64,000 bases of DNA, from NCBI GenBank assembly GCA_033557465.1, contig CM066032.1:61478955-61542954 (forward strand). The letters are read 5' to 3'. A program made the translations under genes and the position numbers. Of this stretch, positions 9,815-18,829 are shown piece by piece. Below the pieces are notes generated by a model, which saw only the letters and a list, made by a program, of their open reading frames with translations, did not search any database and was not told the origin of the DNA. Position 1 is the stretch's first letter. Every line of letters begins with the position of its first letter. The stretch comes from Ichthyophis bannanicus. Lineage: Eukaryota; Chordata; Amphibia; Gymnophiona; Ichthyophiidae.

Positions 9815-11290
9815 GGGGGGGGTTAGGAGTAGTGATGTGATGGGCGGGGGGGGGCTGGGGGGGGGGTTAGGAGTGGTGATGTGATGGGCTGGGCTGGGCT
9901 GGGGGGGTTAGGAGTGGTGATGGGCTGGGCTGGGGGGGTTAGGAGTGGTGATGGGCTGGGCTGGGCTGGGCTGGGCTGGGGGGGGTTAGGAGTGGTGATG
10001 GGCTGGGCTGGGGGGGTTAGGAGTAGTGATGGGCTGGGCTGGGGGGGTGTTAGGAGTAGTGCTGGGCTGGGGGGATTTAGGAGTGGTGATGGGCACTGGG
10101 CTGGGGGGGGGGTAGGAGTGGTGATGGACACTGGGCTGGCTGGGGGGGGTTAGGAGTGGTGATGGGCACTACTGGGCTGGCTGGGGGGGTTAGGAGTGGT
10201 GATGGGCGCTGGGCTGGGGGGGGTTAGGAGTGGTGATGGGCGCTGGGGGGGCTTAAACTAAAAATTGGGTGATGGGGGATTAGAACTGGAAATGGGCTGG
10301 TGGGATTAGGACTGGAAGTGGGATGATGGGGGGTTAGGACTGGTAATGGGCTATGGGGGGGCTTAAACTGAAAATTGGGTGATGGGGGATTAGGACTGGA
10401 AATGGGCTGGTGGGATTAGGACTGGAAGTGGGTTGATGGGGGGTTAGGACTGGTAATGGGCTATGGGGGGGCTTAAACTGAAAATTGGGTGATGGGGGAT
10501 TAGGACTGGAAATGGGCTGGTGGGATTAGGACTGGGAGTGGGCTATGGGGGGCTAGGACTGGTAATGGGTTGGGGTTGCTAGGACTGGAAATGGGCTGAG
10601 TGGAAGGGGGCTTGAACTGCAAATAGCTGTTGGGGATGGGGCTTGGAATGGAAATGGGCTGAGGGGAAGTGGGGGGCTTGAACTGCAAATAGCTGATGGG
10701 GACGGGGCTTGGAATGGAAATGGGCTGAGGGGAAGTGGGGGGCTTGAACTGCAAATAGCTAATGGGGAGGGGGACTTGGAATGGAAATGGGCTGAGTGGA
10801 AGGGGGCTTGAACTGCAAATAACTGATGGGAAGGGGGGCTTGGAATGGGCTCTTAGGGGAGGGAGCTAGGACAGGAACTGGGCTGATGGATGGGCTAGGA
10901 TAGAACTGAGAATTGGGTGTTGGGGGAGCTAAGATTGGAAATGGGCTGTGGTGGGGGCTTGGATTGAAATGGACTCATGGAGGGGCTAGAACTGGAGGTA
11001 GGCTCATGGGGGGCTTGGATTAGAAATGGGCTGAGTGGAGGGGAGCTAGGATTTAACATGGGCTGATGGTGGGGCTAGGAAAGGACTAGAAATGGGCTGA
11101 TGGGAGGCTGGTATTGGAAATGAGCTGATGAAGGGACTCGGATAGGACTGGAAATGGATGGGGGAGCTAGGACTGGAAATGGACTGATGAGGGGACTAGA
11201 AGGGAGCGGATACTGGGTGGGGCTGGAACTAAAAGGGAGCTGATGTTGGGGGAGATTAGAAGGGGATGGGGCTGGGAGAATGAAATGGAG
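9815..11290 (+). repeat. G-rich minisatellite with higher-order units
   Basis: About 1.5 kb, strongly G-rich on the plus strand. 9826-10250 repeats a unit of roughly 30-37 bp (GGTTAGGAGTGGTGATGGGC plus GGGCTGG runs). From 10251 a 110-bp higher-order unit starts (GCTTAAACT..AAAATTGGGTG at 10251, 10361 and 10471). From 10610 a 66-bp unit starts (GCTTGAACTGCAAATA at 10610, 10676, 10742, then 10806). Beyond 10850 the copies decay. Runs of three or more G are spaced as expected for quadruplex-forming DNA. Confidence 0.85.
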
Positions 11291-12013
11291 AGGGGAAAAA
11301 TATTTTGTGTGTGAGGGAAGAAAAATGTACAATTGGCCGGGTATTGGGAGAGTAAGTGGGGATTGAGGATGGAGGGGTAAAATTTGAGTGGATGAAATAG
11401 GAATGAGGAAAGAGCAAAAGGAGAAAGATTAGTATGTTAAAGCGGATGTAGAGAGAGAGAATGGAAAAAAAAACTAGAAGAGAGAAGAAAGGACAAATGG
11501 ACAGCAGATGATGGAGAGTTAGCAGAAAACATGAAGAAACCAGAAGAAAGTGGCTGGAGCAATTGCAACTGTGTAACTGAGCTGAGGTATTCTGTTTATG
11601 TAATTCCTTTTTGACATTGCCACTTGTTCTCTTTCCCCAGTAGGTCATGTATTGTTGTTCTCTGAAATGTATTGGTTTAATATTTGCAGTGTTGCCTTTT
11701 GATAGGTATGGTATGGTGCTTTGTGACTCCTGGTAGTGCTGTTAGGATACGGCGGGTTTGCTATTGGTTCTAAATGGGCAGTGTTTGTAGTAGTTCCTAA
11801 TGTGCCTGGCGGTTGGCACTGGATTATAGTAATGTAGAAATCTTTTAGTCTGTCTTTATCCATACACTCATTAAGAGACATGTTTACTAAAAGTTAGTGT
11901 ATGTTAGCATTATGCAAATATTTATGCAAATTGACGTGCTGGCACTTTGAGGAAATTCTTTGGTTTTGTGCGGCAGTTTGGGCACTCGGGCTCAAAAAGG
12001 TTAGCCATCACTG

Positions 12014-12021
12014 ATCTAGGC
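12014..12021. repeat. hAT 8-bp target-site duplication, right copy
   Basis: ATCTAGGC, identical to 9269-9276. Confidence 0.92.
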
Positions 12022-12110
12022 CTTCAGCAACCAAGCCCTGAGATGCAGGGACTGGGGATGGGAATGCCATAACATTCCGTTCTCCTGAGATAGGAGATCT
12101 GGAGCAGACC

Positions 12111-14210
12111 CTAACTCCAGAGAGGGAGCTTGAGAGAGATGTAGAAGCATTGCCGTGGCCAATGTGGTGCTATGAGAATCATGTGGCCTCTGTCTCTCTG
12201 AAGCTTGAAAAGGGTTTTGGAAATTAGGGGAATGGGTGGAAAGGCATACAGGAAGTCTTGACCCCAGTGAAGGAGGAAAGCATCCTTTGCCTGAGCTCCC
12301 TGAGCCGGAATTCTGGAACAGAACCGGGGAAGTTTGGCATTCCACGGACTTGCAAAGAGGTCTATGTCCGGGGTTCCCCAAATTTGAAAAATCTTGGCCA
12401 CCTGGTCTTCATGCAGAGACCACTCGTGTGGAAGGAGAACTCGACTGAGTCTGTCTGCCCAAGAGTTTTGAACGCCTGGAAGATACACTGCCAGAAGATG
12501 GATGTGATGCTCTCTGGCGAAGGCCCACAGTCGCAGAGCTTCGTTGCAAAGCGACAGAGAGCCTGTTCCCCCCTGCTTGTTCACATAGAACATGGCTACT
12601 TGATTGTCCGTATGAATAAGGACTGTTTTGTAGCTGAGCAGGGTGTGGAACACTTGCAGAGCAAGGAAGATTGCTCTGAGCTCCAAGAGATTGATATGTA
12701 GACAACTCTCTTGTGGAGTCCATGTGCCCTGGGTGGAGAGGTCTTGCAGATGAGCTCCCCAACCCATTGGAGAAGCATCTGTTGTAAGAGTTGCTTGGGG
12801 CAGAGGTTGCTGAAAGGGGGACCCCAGCAACAGGTTTTGAGTGGACTTCCACCATTGGAGAGACAAAATGAGACGACTTGTGTTTGCTATTTTGTCTGAC
12901 AGGCAACCTGATGCCTGGGTCCATTGGGTGGATAAAGTCCACTGAGCTGCCCTCATGTGAAGGCGAGCATATGGTACCACATGCACGGTGGATGCCATGT
13001 GGCCTAGCAACTGTAACATTTCTCGAGCAGTTAAAAAGGGCTTTAGGGCTGCTTGAGAAGCTAACTGCACCAAGCGAAGGCAACGGGCTTGGGGAAGGTA
13101 GGTCCTTGCCTTTGTGGTATCCAGCAGGACTCCTATGAACTCTAGAGACTGAGTAGGAGTTAGACTGGATTTTGGGATGTTTATGACCAGCCCTAAATAC
13201 TGAAGGATACGCATTGTGCAGGATAGAGAAGTCCTGGCCTCTGACTGTGTTGGAGCTCGAATGAGCCAGTCGTCCAAGTAAGGGAAGACGAATATTCCCA
13301 GAGTGCGTAGAAATGCTGCTACCACAGCCATGCATTTCGTGAACACCCTTGGTGCAGAGGCCAGACCAAAAGGAAGCACCCTGTATTGCTAGTGCTTTCC
13401 TTGAAACAGGAACCGAAAGAACCTTCTGTGGGTTGGATGGATGAGAACATGGGTGTACGCATCCTTGAGATCTAGAGAACAAAGCCAATCTTGACTCTGA
13501 AGGTATGGAAACAGAGCTCCGAGAGAAATCATCTTGAATTTCTCCTTGACCAGGAATTTGTTCAATTCTCTGAGATCTAAGATAGGTCTGTATCCCCCTG
13601 TTTTCTTTGGGATAAGAAAATAAGGGGAATAGAACCCTGTGCCCTGTTGATGAAGAGGGACTTCTTCTATTGCCCCTTGGCCAAGGAGGATGGTAACCTC
13701 CTCACCTAACAGGTCGATGAGAGAGGTCGGAGAATTGAACTGCTTCACTATTGTGGGAGGGGGCATGCTTGAAAAATTAAGTTTGTACCCCTCTCTTATG
13801 ATGGAGAGTGTCCAACGCTCTGCTGTTATTTGCCCCCATCTGGGAGCAAAATGGCATAACCTTCCTGGAATGGTGGACGGTTCTGGTCCTTCCAGAGCCA
13901 GAAAGGCTAAGTTCTCTAGCTGAAAGTCAAAGGCCCTGAGGAGGCTGAGGCTGCTGAGCCGGTTGAGGCATAGCAGCCTTTGCTTTCTTCTGTTTCGGTG
14001 GTTGCTGACGTTTGGTTGAAAACTGACCTGCAGAAGATGCCTGCTGACCATAAGCAGGATAAAATCTCTTCTTCTTAGAAAAAGGTGTTTTCTTGAACAA
14101 CTTTTTCCTAACAGGATCAGCAGTAGACTTGGATAGTCTATCCAAAGTGGAATTTTCAGCATCCATCTCATTGGCTTTTTCTTGCCAATCTTTACCAAAC
14201 AGGTTCTCAC
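12111..14210 (-). pseudogene. DIRS reverse transcriptase-RNase H (element 1), one stop
   Basis: RNA-dependent DNA polymerase with RNase H, which copies the element's RNA. 14210-13389 holds the RT fingers and palm (GFYSPYFLIPKKTGGYRPIL, then LRELNKFL and CSLDLKDAYTHVLIHP). 13379-12111 holds the rest: VLPFGLASAPRVFTK, the catalytic YLDDWL, then RNase H with LTTDASPMGWGAHL, NLLELRAI, IHTDNQVAMFYVNKQGG and SWADRLSR. The two parts are one frame split by a single TAG just before the VLPFG motif; elements 2 and 3 have Phe at that place. Apart from the stop, the catalytic residues are all present, so decay is recent. Its 5' end overlaps the end of gag in another frame, and it overlaps the recombinase frame throughout. 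Confidence 0.9.
12409..13488 (-). other. Open overlapping frame across RT-RNase H (recombinase frame)
   Basis: In the frame of the recombinase ORF, 359 codons stay open across the RT-RNase H gene. They encode a Ser/Pro/Arg-rich low-complexity peptide (for example GLGSSSARPLHPGHMDS). A comparable open frame runs over the RT of element 2 (42996-40834) and the RNase H of element 3 (to 55253). DIRS elements are known for such overlap of the RT and recombinase ORFs. The overlap may be a leader of the recombinase or only constrained non-coding sense; I cannot tell which. Confidence 0.5.
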
Positions 14211-14689
14211 CAGTACAAGGGATATTCCCCAATTTATCTTGTACTCAGAGCTCTAAATCATATGCTTGGAGCCAAGCAATTCTACTTGCACCTATGGCAA
14301 TAGCCGAGGTTCTGCTTATACATTCAAAGCAGTCGAAGGCTGCACGGTTGGAGAATTTAGAGACATCTTGGGCATGTTTGAGCCAAGTGAGAAACTCCTG
14401 CCTTTTATCCTCAGAGATGAAAGGACTTAAAGTCTGTAGATGATCAGTAACTTCCTTTAGGAACATTCCCATGTAGAGACTATAGGAACTGATTCTTGCA
14501 GCAAGCATGGAAGCTTGAAAGACTCTACGTCCAAAAGCATCCAGAGTTCTGCATTCACATCCTGGTGGATTAGAGGCATGTCTTTTTGCACTTCTAATCC
14601 TTCTCATAGCAGATTCCACCACAATGGAGTGGTGGGGAAGCTGAGTTTTATGGAAACCAGGACAAGGAGGGACACGATACATGGTACAT

Positions 14690-14897
14690 TTCCATGTATT
14701 TCCACAATACATTCGACTATGTGAATAATTGTAAATAGTTTACCCCTATTCTTCCAAGTTTCAACTCCTGTTAAATGTAAAATACACTACAGTTTCCTGT
14801 ATGTATATGTTATGTTTCGATGTAAACCGCGCTGATGGTAAGAGTGCGGTATAGAAGAAATGTTAAATAAATAAATAATAAATAAATAAATAAATAG
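14690..14897 (+). mobile_element. L2 LINE 3' tail inserted in DIRS gag
   Basis: Ends with GATGTAAACCGCGCTGATGG, GCGGTATAGAAGAAATGTTAA and an (AAAT)n tail at 14861-14896. This matches in layout the L2 3' end at 62505-62565 (GTAAACCGCACTGATTCTAA). It splits the gag codons between LDT and MYRVPPCPGF; element 3 has LDTMYRVPSCPGF contiguous there. Severely 5'-truncated. Confidence 0.8.
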
Positions 14898-15098
14898 TAT
14901 CTAACCTACGAGAATGAGGAGAGGTGGTAAGTGGTGTTTTCCACATCCTCAGCATGAGATCATATAAAATCTCATGAATGGGTAGGGTAACTGCCTCCTT
15001 AGGAGTTTTAGGATATTGTAAAATATCCAACTCCTTGGCCCTTGGCTCTGTCTCAGGGGTCACAGTGATGGACAGGCCCCGAGCCACCTCTCGGATGA

Positions 15099-15102
15099 AG
15101 TC
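15099..15102. repeat. 4-bp duplication GACT (as AGTC), left side of LTR-like element
   Basis: AGTC at 15099-15102 and 16604-16607 flank the insert. The uninterrupted gag of element 3 has this GACT once (CCAGGACTTCATAC on the minus strand), so it is a true target-site duplication. Confidence 0.75.
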
Positions 15103-16603
15103 TGTCAGACGGCTGCCTGGGTGAGAATCTTCACACTCTTGGCAAGTGCATATTTCTATATGATTTGCAAGGTATTGTGGGCAATGTAGTTCATTCACAC
15201 CAGACACAGCTGCTGACAATAATTTAGTTGTGCTCTTGGGTAAAGCCAATAAGATATTTATTTATGGGGTTATTTCTCCCAACACAGATATGCTTGGTAG
15301 CACATAAATTAGGTTACTTGCTTTCAGTGTTAACTTGGAAAAACAAAGTCAAAATCAGGAAAACAACAAATGAAAAGCCACAAAGCAAGAAACAAACTGT
15401 TCTTTTCAGGTTAATTTCTGATTACTTCCCACACAGATACAGAAATGATTCTCTCCTAGCTCACAAGCAATTAGGTAAGGCTTAATTGCTAGCAGTTATC
15501 CAGCTGAATCCCCTTAGCTGGCTTGCTTTCTACTGTGTGGGTCAAATCCTGCTTCAGGAGCTTTTCTGGGTAGATTAAAGAACAAATTTGTATTTCTTTG
15601 TGATGGTTGCTGTACTTTATAACAGAAAGTTACCAACGGAGTTTAGATAGAGAGCAGTCCATATAAACAGGATCCTCATCTGCTATTTTTCCCCTTGTTC
15701 AACAAGCATGGGTTCAATATCATGGATTGGCACAGATGAATCTCTCAATGGAGCATTTTCAGAAGAATACTTGTTTCCCTGCTGTCTTTCAAGGTTATAG
15801 CTAGGGCATAGATCAGTGTTCATACCTGAGCTTCCATTGCTGCTAGAGTTCCCCTCTATATAGCCTGGCCAGTATGTAGTCCAGTTCTTATGTCCAGCCT
15901 TCCAATCCAGATCCCTGGACACTGGATCTCTCTTCACATACCTTCTGGCACGGGTCTTAGGGTCCCTTCCACGTGCAGCCGTCTCCCTCACAGGTAGCCT
16001 CTGGTGATTCCTAGCTCTGCAGCACCATTCCTCTGGCTTTCCCCAGTCCAATGGTGTATGCTGGCCCTTGGAATACCTCCCAGTATACGTACTGCTTTGG
16101 ACTCTTCTAGACCTCTCAAAGGCTTTTCTCTTCCTTCTTCCAAAGGGTCTCTTTCCCTCTCTGTCCGTCCGGTTTGGCTTCTGCTTCTGATGATCCTTCA
16201 GATGAAACTGATGATCAAACTCAAGCTGATTCTCAGGATACTGAGGACAATTCTCTGGATATCCAAGGTGATCATGAAGAAGATGGTCATCTGTAGAATA
16301 AACTCTACTCTTATTCTGCCTAGATGAGTGCTCCTTCCTAACACAGCGCAGCTGTGCTGAATCAGGCCCTGCCCTTTGAGATGAGTGCTTAGGGATTACC
16401 TCATAGCCCTCCTGATTGAACACACGTTTCCCCACTTCAGCTCCTCTAATGGCTGTTGGAAACCTGGTGCATTCTGGGACTGGTAGTCTTTTATGGGAAA
16501 ATTCTGTTTTCTTATTTCTACCAGAACTGACAGGTTGCTTGTTCAGAGTCACTTCACCTTTTCTATAGCTCCTTCCTGAGCTATGATAAGCTTCCTTATC
16601 ACA
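15103..16603 (-). mobile_element. 1.5-kb LTR-like element with TG...CA ends, copy 1
   Basis: On the minus strand it begins TGTGATAAGGAAGCTTATCA and ends ...CGTCTGACA, i.e. TG..CA. It is 1501 bp, flanked by GACT duplications, and inserted in DIRS gag. A homologous copy of 1533 bp lies at 37950-39482 on the plus strand, also flanked by GACT. The 3' third carries AATAAA-type signals (minus strand near 15255) and ends with shared blocks (TACCAAGCATATCTGTG; GTGTGAATGAACTACA). Size, termini and short duplication suit a solo LTR of a retrotransposon or endogenous retrovirus. No paired LTR, primer site or pol is present, so it could also be a stand-alone non-autonomous element. Confidence 0.65.
15683..16603 (-). 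CDS. ATG-less ORF filling the 5' part of the LTR-like element (copy 1)
   Basis: The reading frame is open from the very first codon of the element (TGT GAT AAG GAA) for ~306 codons to a stop at about 15683, with no ATG near its start. The product is strongly basic and hydrophilic, with phrases LNKQPVSSGRNKKTEF, AEVGKRVFNQ, SSTYTGRYSKGQHTPLDWGK, VRETAARGRDPKTRARRYVK and KAGHKNWTTYWPGY. The same order of phrases is found in copy 2. I recognise no domain. An ORF entering an LTR from its first base could be the end of a longer polyprotein ORF that runs into the 3' LTR. Compared with copy 2 it seems to end early through a small indel after EQGE. Confidence 0.5.
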   Translation of the reverse strand, partial: CDKEAYHSSGRSYRKGEVTLNKQPVSSGRNKKTEFSHKRLPVPECTRFPTAIRGAEVGKRVFNQEGYEVIPKHSSQRAGPDSAQLRCVRKEHSSRQNKSRVYSTDDHLLHDHLGYPENCPQYPENQLEFDHQFHLKDHQKQKPNRTDREGKRPFGRRKRKAFERSRRVQSSTYTGRYSKGQHTPLDWGKPEEWCCRARNHQRLPVRETAARGRDPKTRARRYVKRDPVSRDLDWKAGHKNWTTYWPGYIEGNSSSNGSSGMNTDLCPSYNLERQQGNKYSSENAPLRDSSVPIHDIEPMLVEQGEK

Positions 16604-16607
16604 AGTC
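16604..16607. repeat. 4-bp duplication GACT (as AGTC), right side
   Basis: Pairs with 15099-15102. Confidence 0.75.
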
Positions 16608-17691
16608 TTGGAAAGACATATCTTCTGGAGGAGACATCCTGCGTTTAGGGGAGGACTCCTCCTGTGGAAGCATCATCGCTGCATCGACAGAACTTTCAGA
16701 ATCCTCAGATTCTTCTGAGGAATTGAAGTTTCGCCTGTCTGGATGCTCTTGCAGAGCCCGGATACCCATACCGAGCAAAATCGGTATCGGGAATAACCGG
16801 TACTGGGGAATCGGTACCGGCGGGCATCGAAGGACAGGGTACCGGCATAGCAGGCATCGATGCTGATGTCGATACTATCGGTACCAGTTGCGATACCGAT
16901 GCCAGTGCCAGTACCGGTGGAGTTGTCTGTCGCGGTACCAAGGGCGTCGATGCCACAAGGAAAGCCGCTAGACTGCGTTCTATGGACAGAATTCTCTGGT
17001 CCATAGACGCTGCCAATGCCTGGAAATCGGTACCGGTGGAAAATGCCGGTACCCCAGAGCATGGCACCAGGAGATCTGTCGAGGCCGAGCCATCGAGAAC
17101 ATCCTAGAACCCCGATGATGGTGCTTTGGAAGCTGAAGCCTCCTGCTGGGGTAATTTTGCCGGTGCAGAATCCTCTAGGGCAACGCCAGAGGCATCTCAA
17201 TGCTTAGAAGGAGATCTACCCTTTGAGGACCGGCTAGACTTATGTTTAGTTACCTGAGATCGACGGGAAGAAGCAGCAGCCCTGGAAGACATCGATGCCA
17301 CCGAAGCCGTGCTCGGTTCTGTCGACCCCTTTTAGACATCATAGCACAGGACACACAATCTGTGATGGAGTGGTCAGGACCTAAACATTTTAAACACCAT
17401 TCATGGGTGTCGGTGACGGAAATGGTACCGCCACATTTTGTGCACTTTTTAAAACCTGAAGCAGGTTTTTCCATATTAAAGGAATTTCTGGGCCCTAAGG
17501 CCCAAAAAGACAAGTGCACCTGAAGAAAGTAAAAGAATGGAAAAAATATTTTTTTTTTTTAAAGAAAAGAAATACCGGCGGTACCAGTAGAGCATCGGGG
17601 AAGGCAGACGCGACCACAAAAAGAAATAAAGAAATAAGGAAATTCTTCTGCGGTGACAGGAACACGACCTGCTGGCTCCGCGGAATAAGAA

Positions 17692-17863
17692 GAACTGGAA
17701 AGAGACAGTTGGGAAAGGCGGGAAGGCAGCATGCAGGCGCTGTGGGATGCTCCCAAAAGCTTTCTGATTGGACGCTGGGGAGCGTTCCCACGCGGGCTCC
17801 GTCGGTACCGACGATACCCATATGTGATGACTAGATTCCTGCTTGTTCCTGGAGATAAATTGT
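17692..17863. repeat. DIRS element 1 right inverted terminal repeat
   Basis: Inverse of 7822-7962 with ~90% identity by eye. It contains GATTGGACGCTGGGGAGCGT and the palindromic core TCGGTACCGA, and ends CTTGTTCCTGGAGATA. As the 5' end of the minus-strand element it should contain the promoter; I see no clear TATA box. Confidence 0.88.
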
Positions 17864-17929
17864 ATCACCAAAGCTGTTGCCCCCATTACAGCTTCTGCCT
17901 CTGTCCAGAAAGCGATCCCAATGCCAGTT

Positions 17930-18770
17930 GAAGGAATGGTTCTATGTGCAGGATGCCTGCATACTAAAGCTCTCAGGAAATAAGTGGAGGAGCTCAAAGG
18001 AGAGGTAGCGAGGCTGAGGAGCATTCAAGACAGTGAAAGGTACATTGATGAGTTGCTTCTTGTAACATCCAAGCTCTCCAGCAGAGAAGAAGATGGGAGC
18101 CTACAGAACGGACACAAGTCACCAGTGCCTGCAGAATTACCAATCCAAATCCTCCATCCCTTGAATTGAAGAACCATTATGCAGCCCTGGAAGTGAAGGA
18201 CGTGAAAGCATCCCTGGAAAGGGAAGAACCAGAGCTCAAGTACCCCAAAGTTGCAGAATCAGTGACCACAAGGAAGCGAAGGGTAGTGGTGGTTGGTGAC
18301 ACTCTTCTGCAGGGTACTGAGGTGTCCATCTGCCGAACAGACTTGATGTCCAGAGAGGTATGCTGTCTGCCAGGTGCCAAAATCCAAGATGTTACAAAGA
18401 GTTTGCCGAGACTCATCAAGCCCACTGACTATTACCCAATGTTCTCATCCATGTTGGCACAAATGATATTGCCAGGCATCCTGCTGAGCATATCAAAAGT
18501 AACTTCATGTTTCTGGGACAGAGGGTGAAGCAGATAGGGGCGCAGGTGGTGTTCTCTTAAATTTTCCCTGTTGAGGGTAAAGGCCAAGGCAGAGAAGCTT
18601 GCATCCTGGAGATGAATGCATGGCTGCGTGGATGGTGTCATCGAGAGCATTTTGGTTTCCTGGACCATGGATGCTGTTCCAGAGCAGAAATAGCCCCCAT
18701 CTGTCCAAGAAGGATCGACGTGTCTTCAGTAGCAGACTGACTAACCTACTGAAGAGGGCTTTAAACTAGA
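17930..18770 (+). pseudogene. CR1 ORF1 with SGNH esterase domain
   Basis: First part: EELKGEVARLRSIQDSERYI coiled-coil-like helix (17986-18045), matching the minus-strand CR1 at 33.3 kb. Then an SGNH hydrolase core with VVVVGDTLLQGTE (block I, Ser replaced by Thr in GDS) and an out-of-frame VGTND-like block near 18455-18470. The esterase ends with a region translating to a LNAWL-like block near 18612. CR1 ORF1 esterases are thought to act on lipids or as nucleic-acid chaperone partners. This copy has lost the nucleophile Ser and the frame. Confidence 0.75.
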
Positions 18771-18829
18771 TTCGATGGGGATGGGTGAAGAAAACCCCAG
18801 GTAAGTGAAACATTAAATATAGAAATAGG

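Larger units (their letters stand above)
9277..12013. mobile_element. Non-autonomous hAT transposon, 2737 bp
   Basis: Left end CAGCGATGGCGAACCTATGG and right end (inverse) CAGTGATGGCTAACCTTTTT form ~16-bp terminal inverted repeats with two mismatches, flanked by a perfect 8-bp duplication (ATCTAGGC). The host sequence is the DIRS recombinase frame, which closes again when the insert and one duplication are ignored. No transposase (no RNase-H-like DDE or dimerisation frame) is visible. The interior is a GC-rich palindrome and a long G-rich minisatellite, then an AT-richer part (11290-11990) without a recognised gene. Confidence 0.9.
13927..17474 (-). pseudogene. DIRS gag-like ORF1 (element 1), interrupted
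   Basis: Presumed capsid or nucleic-acid-binding protein. The likely start is ATG at 17474 (MEKPASGFKKCTKCGG). The N-terminus holds a Cys/His cluster (CTKCGG..HEWCLKCLGPDH..C). A Ser/Thr/Val-rich middle follows (17067-16705, MDQRILSIERSLAAFLVAST), then the conserved C-terminal half (14712-14245: LPHHSIVVESAMRRI, DAFGRRVFQASML) and a basic tail (14232-13927: PCTGENLFGKDWQEKANEMD, FKKTPFSKKKRF). The LTR-like element (15103-16603) and an L2 tail (~14690-14897) cut it. Element 3 gives the uninterrupted reference order. Confidence 0.85.
7773..17863 (-). mobile_element. DIRS retrotransposon, element 1 (with three nested insertions)
   Basis: A ~10.1-kb tyrosine-recombinase retroelement. Without the nested hAT (9277-12013), L2 tail (~14690-14897) and LTR-like element (15103-16603), its own length is about 5.6 kb. 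Minus-strand order: right ITR, gag (17474 to 13927), RT-RNase H (14210 to 12111), tyrosine recombinase (to ~8270), internal complementary region (8026-8128), left ITR. This is the DIRS plan: inverted rather than direct terminal repeats, plus an internal region complementary to both outer ends. No target-site duplication is visible. It is dead: RT has an in-frame TAG, and the recombinase has a frameshift and an insertion. Confidence 0.92.

Noticed and set aside
9271..9826. Overlapping Pro/Arg-rich ORFs of 60-177 codons on both strands
   Set aside because: They are produced by the GC-rich palindrome: both strands encode the same peptide because the arms are inverse copies. No family resemblance.
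9823..11332. Pro/Ser-rich ORFs (about 85-100 codons) on the minus strand and Gly-rich ones on the plus strand
   Set aside because: Translations of a minisatellite; simple repetition, no start context or conservation.
17514..17834. ORF of 106 codons on the plus strand
   Set aside because: Lies antisense to the 5' leader and ITR of DIRS element 1; a shadow frame.
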